Source of the DNA: Candidatus Sodaliphilus limicaballi
GTDB taxonomy: Bacteria > Bacteroidota > Bacteroidia > Bacteroidales > Muribaculaceae
Direction of reading: 5' to 3'
NCBI GenBank assembly: GCA_018065815.1
Contig: JAGHSP010000417.1
Location: forward strand, 1-5,690
Length of the DNA stretch: 5,690 nucleotides
The notes under the pieces were generated by a model. That model worked only from the letters and a program-made list of their open reading frames with translations. It searched no databases and was not told the origin of the DNA. The position numbers and the translations under genes were made by a program. Below, piece after piece: positions 4,197 through 5,690 of this stretch (position 1 is the first letter of the stretch; every line of letters begins with the position of its first letter).

Positions 4197-5625
4197 TGAC
4201 AACGGCGCTATCGAACTTGCCGTTTTTGTCATACCATTTTCCGTTGTAAGGCTGACCATTCTGGAATGTTCCCTTAAAGTAGAAACCATCAGACATTTTC
4301 AATGTACCGTTGTTGTACTTGTCATTAGCAAAGGTGCCTACGTAGGTATTTGAACCGTCTTTTGACTCAAATTTGCCATTGCCTTGACGCAGACCATCTT
4401 TGTAATCACCAGTATATGTGCCATAAGAGTAGATGCCAGTGCCCTTGCCATTAGGTTTTCCATTGACAACCTCGCCAGTATAGGAAAACGATTTACCATT
4501 AACATCCTTGAAGGTCTGTCCTGTAACGTGTTCCATTTGTTCCACTATGTGGCTGACAGTTTCTTGCCGAGATGAATTATACCCAATAAAGCCTCCAATG
4601 CCAACGAGCACAACGATTCCTATAATCGCAGGTATCATGTACTTAGAAAGTAAAGTGGTGGAGGGTTGTGTGGTTTTTCCATTGTCATTGGTCACTTGGG
4701 TCTCAGCCTCGCTTTTAACCTCCTCTTCTTCATCAAAGATGGTGTGGTCATCCTCGGCTGGAGTGTTAAGTATTTGCAAGAACTCGTCAATGCTCTGTGG
4801 GCGTTTACTCTTGTTGGACTGCATCGCCTTATATACAGCATTGCGTACATTCTCGGATACTGACGATGAAATGGGTGCAAGTTCTTCGCCGCTGGCAAGG
4901 AGAGTTGCACTGGGCGGAGTGTTACCTGTGAGTAATTTATAGAGAGTTGCGCCCAGGGCATAGATATCGGTAGAAGGATAGAACTTCACAACATCATTGC
5001 CCATCTGCTCAAGTGGAGCAAAGCCTGGAGTCTTGCCCATCAGGGTAGAGGTATTCTCGCCTGCCTCCTCGTCATACTGCTTGCTGGCACCAAAGTCAAT
5101 AAGCACGGCATTGTCATCCTCATCTATCATGATATTGCCTGGTTTCACATCAAGATGCAAGCAGTTACGGGAATGGACATACTTGAGAGCATCTGCCACC
5201 TGAAGGATATACCTCATGGTTTTCTCCTCGCCCATAGCACCATCCTTCTTTACTATATCGTTGAGCGACAGACCATTGACATAGTCCATAACATAATAAG
5301 CAGTACCATTCTCCTCAAACACATCATAGACATTGACGATGTGAGAGTGCTTTAATGCACATACTGATTGCGCCTCCTCGATAAACTTATTCTTCAATTT
5401 TTTAACGAGTGCAGTGCGGGATGTGATGCCTATGGTTACTGCTAAAGTAGATTCGTCACGATTGCAAAAATCCTTGACAAAGAACTCTTTTATTGCCACG
5501 CGCTTTTTTAAAAGCACATGACATCCTTCATAAGTGCAACCGAAACCGCCTGAACTTATGAAACGAACAATCTTATATTTCCCTCCCTGAAGTGTAGAGT
5601 CGTTAGGTAGATGATTGACAGTCAT
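4186..5625 (-). CDS. Membrane Ser/Thr protein kinase with C-terminal MORN repeats
   Basis: This is a 479-residue Hanks-type kinase. The cytoplasmic kinase domain (about 15-288) has a glycine loop SSGGFGCTYEG (24-34), VAIKEFF with the ATP-anchoring Lys46, a C-helix acidic pair (E83/E84), and a catalytic loop HLDVKPGNIMID with D159, K161 and N164. It also has DFG at 177-179 and a P+1/APE-like GFAPLEQ (201-207). All catalytic residues are present; the loop reads HLD rather than HRD, so it is a non-RD kinase. An acidic linker (about 290-325) leads to one transmembrane helix (about 331-349, IPAIIGIVVLVGIGGF). After it come about four MORN-type repeats (380-470, e.g. YTGEVVNGKPNGKGTG and YTGDYKDGLRQGNGKF), predicted to be periplasmic. 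The layout suggests sensing outside and phosphorylation inside. It is the first gene of the run, with its own promoter box and SD. Substrates are unknown; the downstream AlbA_2 protein is a candidate by position only. Confidence 0.95.
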   Translation of the reverse strand: MTVNHLPNDSTLQGGKYKIVRFISSGGFGCTYEGCHVLLKKRVAIKEFFVKDFCNRDESTLAVTIGITSRTALVKKLKNKFIEEAQSVCALKHSHIVNVYDVFEENGTAYYVMDYVNGLSLNDIVKKDGAMGEEKTMRYILQVADALKYVHSRNCLHLDVKPGNIMIDEDDNAVLIDFGASKQYDEEAGENTSTLMGKTPGFAPLEQMGNDVVKFYPSTDIYALGATLYKLLTGNTPPSATLLASGEELAPISSSVSENVRNAVYKAMQSNKSKRPQSIDEFLQILNTPAEDDHTIFDEEEEVKSEAETQVTNDNGKTTQPSTTLLSKYMIPAIIGIVVLVGIGGFIGYNSSRQETVSHIVEQMEHVTGQTFKDVNGKSFSYTGEVVNGKPNGKGTGIYSYGTYTGDYKDGLRQGNGKFESKDGSNTYVGTFANDKYNNGTLKMSDGFYFKGTFQNGQPYNGKWYDKNGKFDSAVVNGQ

Positions 5626-5634
5626 TACAATATT

Positions 5635-5639
5635 TCCTT
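5635..5639 (-). promoter_or_regulatory. Shine-Dalgarno-like site of the kinase gene
   Basis: The coding strand reads AAGGA nine bases before the ATG at 5625. It is the clearest SD-like sequence in the window and supports this start, which also gives a full kinase N-terminus. Confidence 0.45.
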
Positions 5640-5659
5640 GTGATAAACAATTTGCGTTG

Positions 5660-5667
5660 CAAATATA
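5660..5667 (-). promoter_or_regulatory. Promoter -7 element of the kinase operon
   Basis: The minus strand reads TATATTTG, an exact match to the Bacteroidetes -7 consensus TAnnTTTG, 34 bases upstream of the kinase ATG. The expected -33 TTTG would fall at the very edge of the window, where only GTTT (5687-5690) is seen at a spacing of 19, so that half of the promoter cannot be judged fully. Confidence 0.55.
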
Positions 5668-5690
5668 CTAAAAATAATTCACATCTAAAC

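Noticed and set aside
4508..4942. Plus-strand frame of 144 codons
   Set aside because: It is entirely antisense to the kinase gene, whose motifs are unambiguous, and shows no protein family features of its own.

Overview
The window reads as chromosomal DNA of a member of the Bacteroidales, most likely Prevotella or Bacteroides. Three things point there. Two good matches to the Bacteroidetes -7 promoter element (TAnnTTTG) lie in front of genes. Translation starts are mostly A-rich with weak Shine-Dalgarno sequences. The protein families are the Bacteroidales versions of a Hanks-type kinase with MORN repeats, a SUMF1-like exported protein, an AlbA_2 regulator and an AAA_14/DUF4143 ATPase. Every convincing gene is on the minus strand, so transcription runs from high to low coordinates.

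From the right edge, a promoter (-7 box at 5660-5667) and an SD-like AAGGA lead into a membrane Ser/Thr kinase (4186-5625). It has a cytoplasmic kinase domain, one transmembrane segment and an outward-facing MORN-repeat tail. A 24-codon reading frame (4122-4196) overlaps the kinase stop by 11 bases and ends 9 bases before the next gene. It may be a real micro-ORF or the remnant of a lost gene. Next come an AlbA_2/ATPase-like/HTH regulator (2631-4112) with a VPQ repeat linker and, 15 bases further on, a secreted SUMF1/FGE-fold protein (1707-2615). The tight packing suggests one transcription unit coupling a membrane kinase, a DNA-binding regulator and an exported protein. A weak hairpin at 1685-1701 could end it.

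The gene-free stretch 1374-1706 holds a 201-base element (1403-1603) bounded by perfect 19-base terminal inverted repeats. Inside are four perfect hairpins arranged symmetrically. The two outer ones look like REP sequences in inverted orientation, each with a 5' GTAG, and they show a compensatory C-G to T-A change. This is a MITE- or REPIN-like mobile repeat. A further 100 bases up to the SUMF1 stop hold a small GC-rich hairpin and no gene.

The left part is a separate unit, an AAA_14/DUF4143 ATPase (27-1283). A striking cluster of three TATAAACGA half-sites (1332-1373), including a perfect 14-base palindrome, lies upstream and overlaps the expected -33 region. This looks like an operator. The best -7 box lies inside the longest possible reading frame, so the start at 1283 is preferred over 1322.

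No rRNA, tRNA, CRISPR array or transposase gene was seen. The parts most worth pursuing are the palindromic repeat element, the operator-like palindrome, the possible decapitated gene after the kinase, and the kinase-AlbA_2-SUMF1 gene set.
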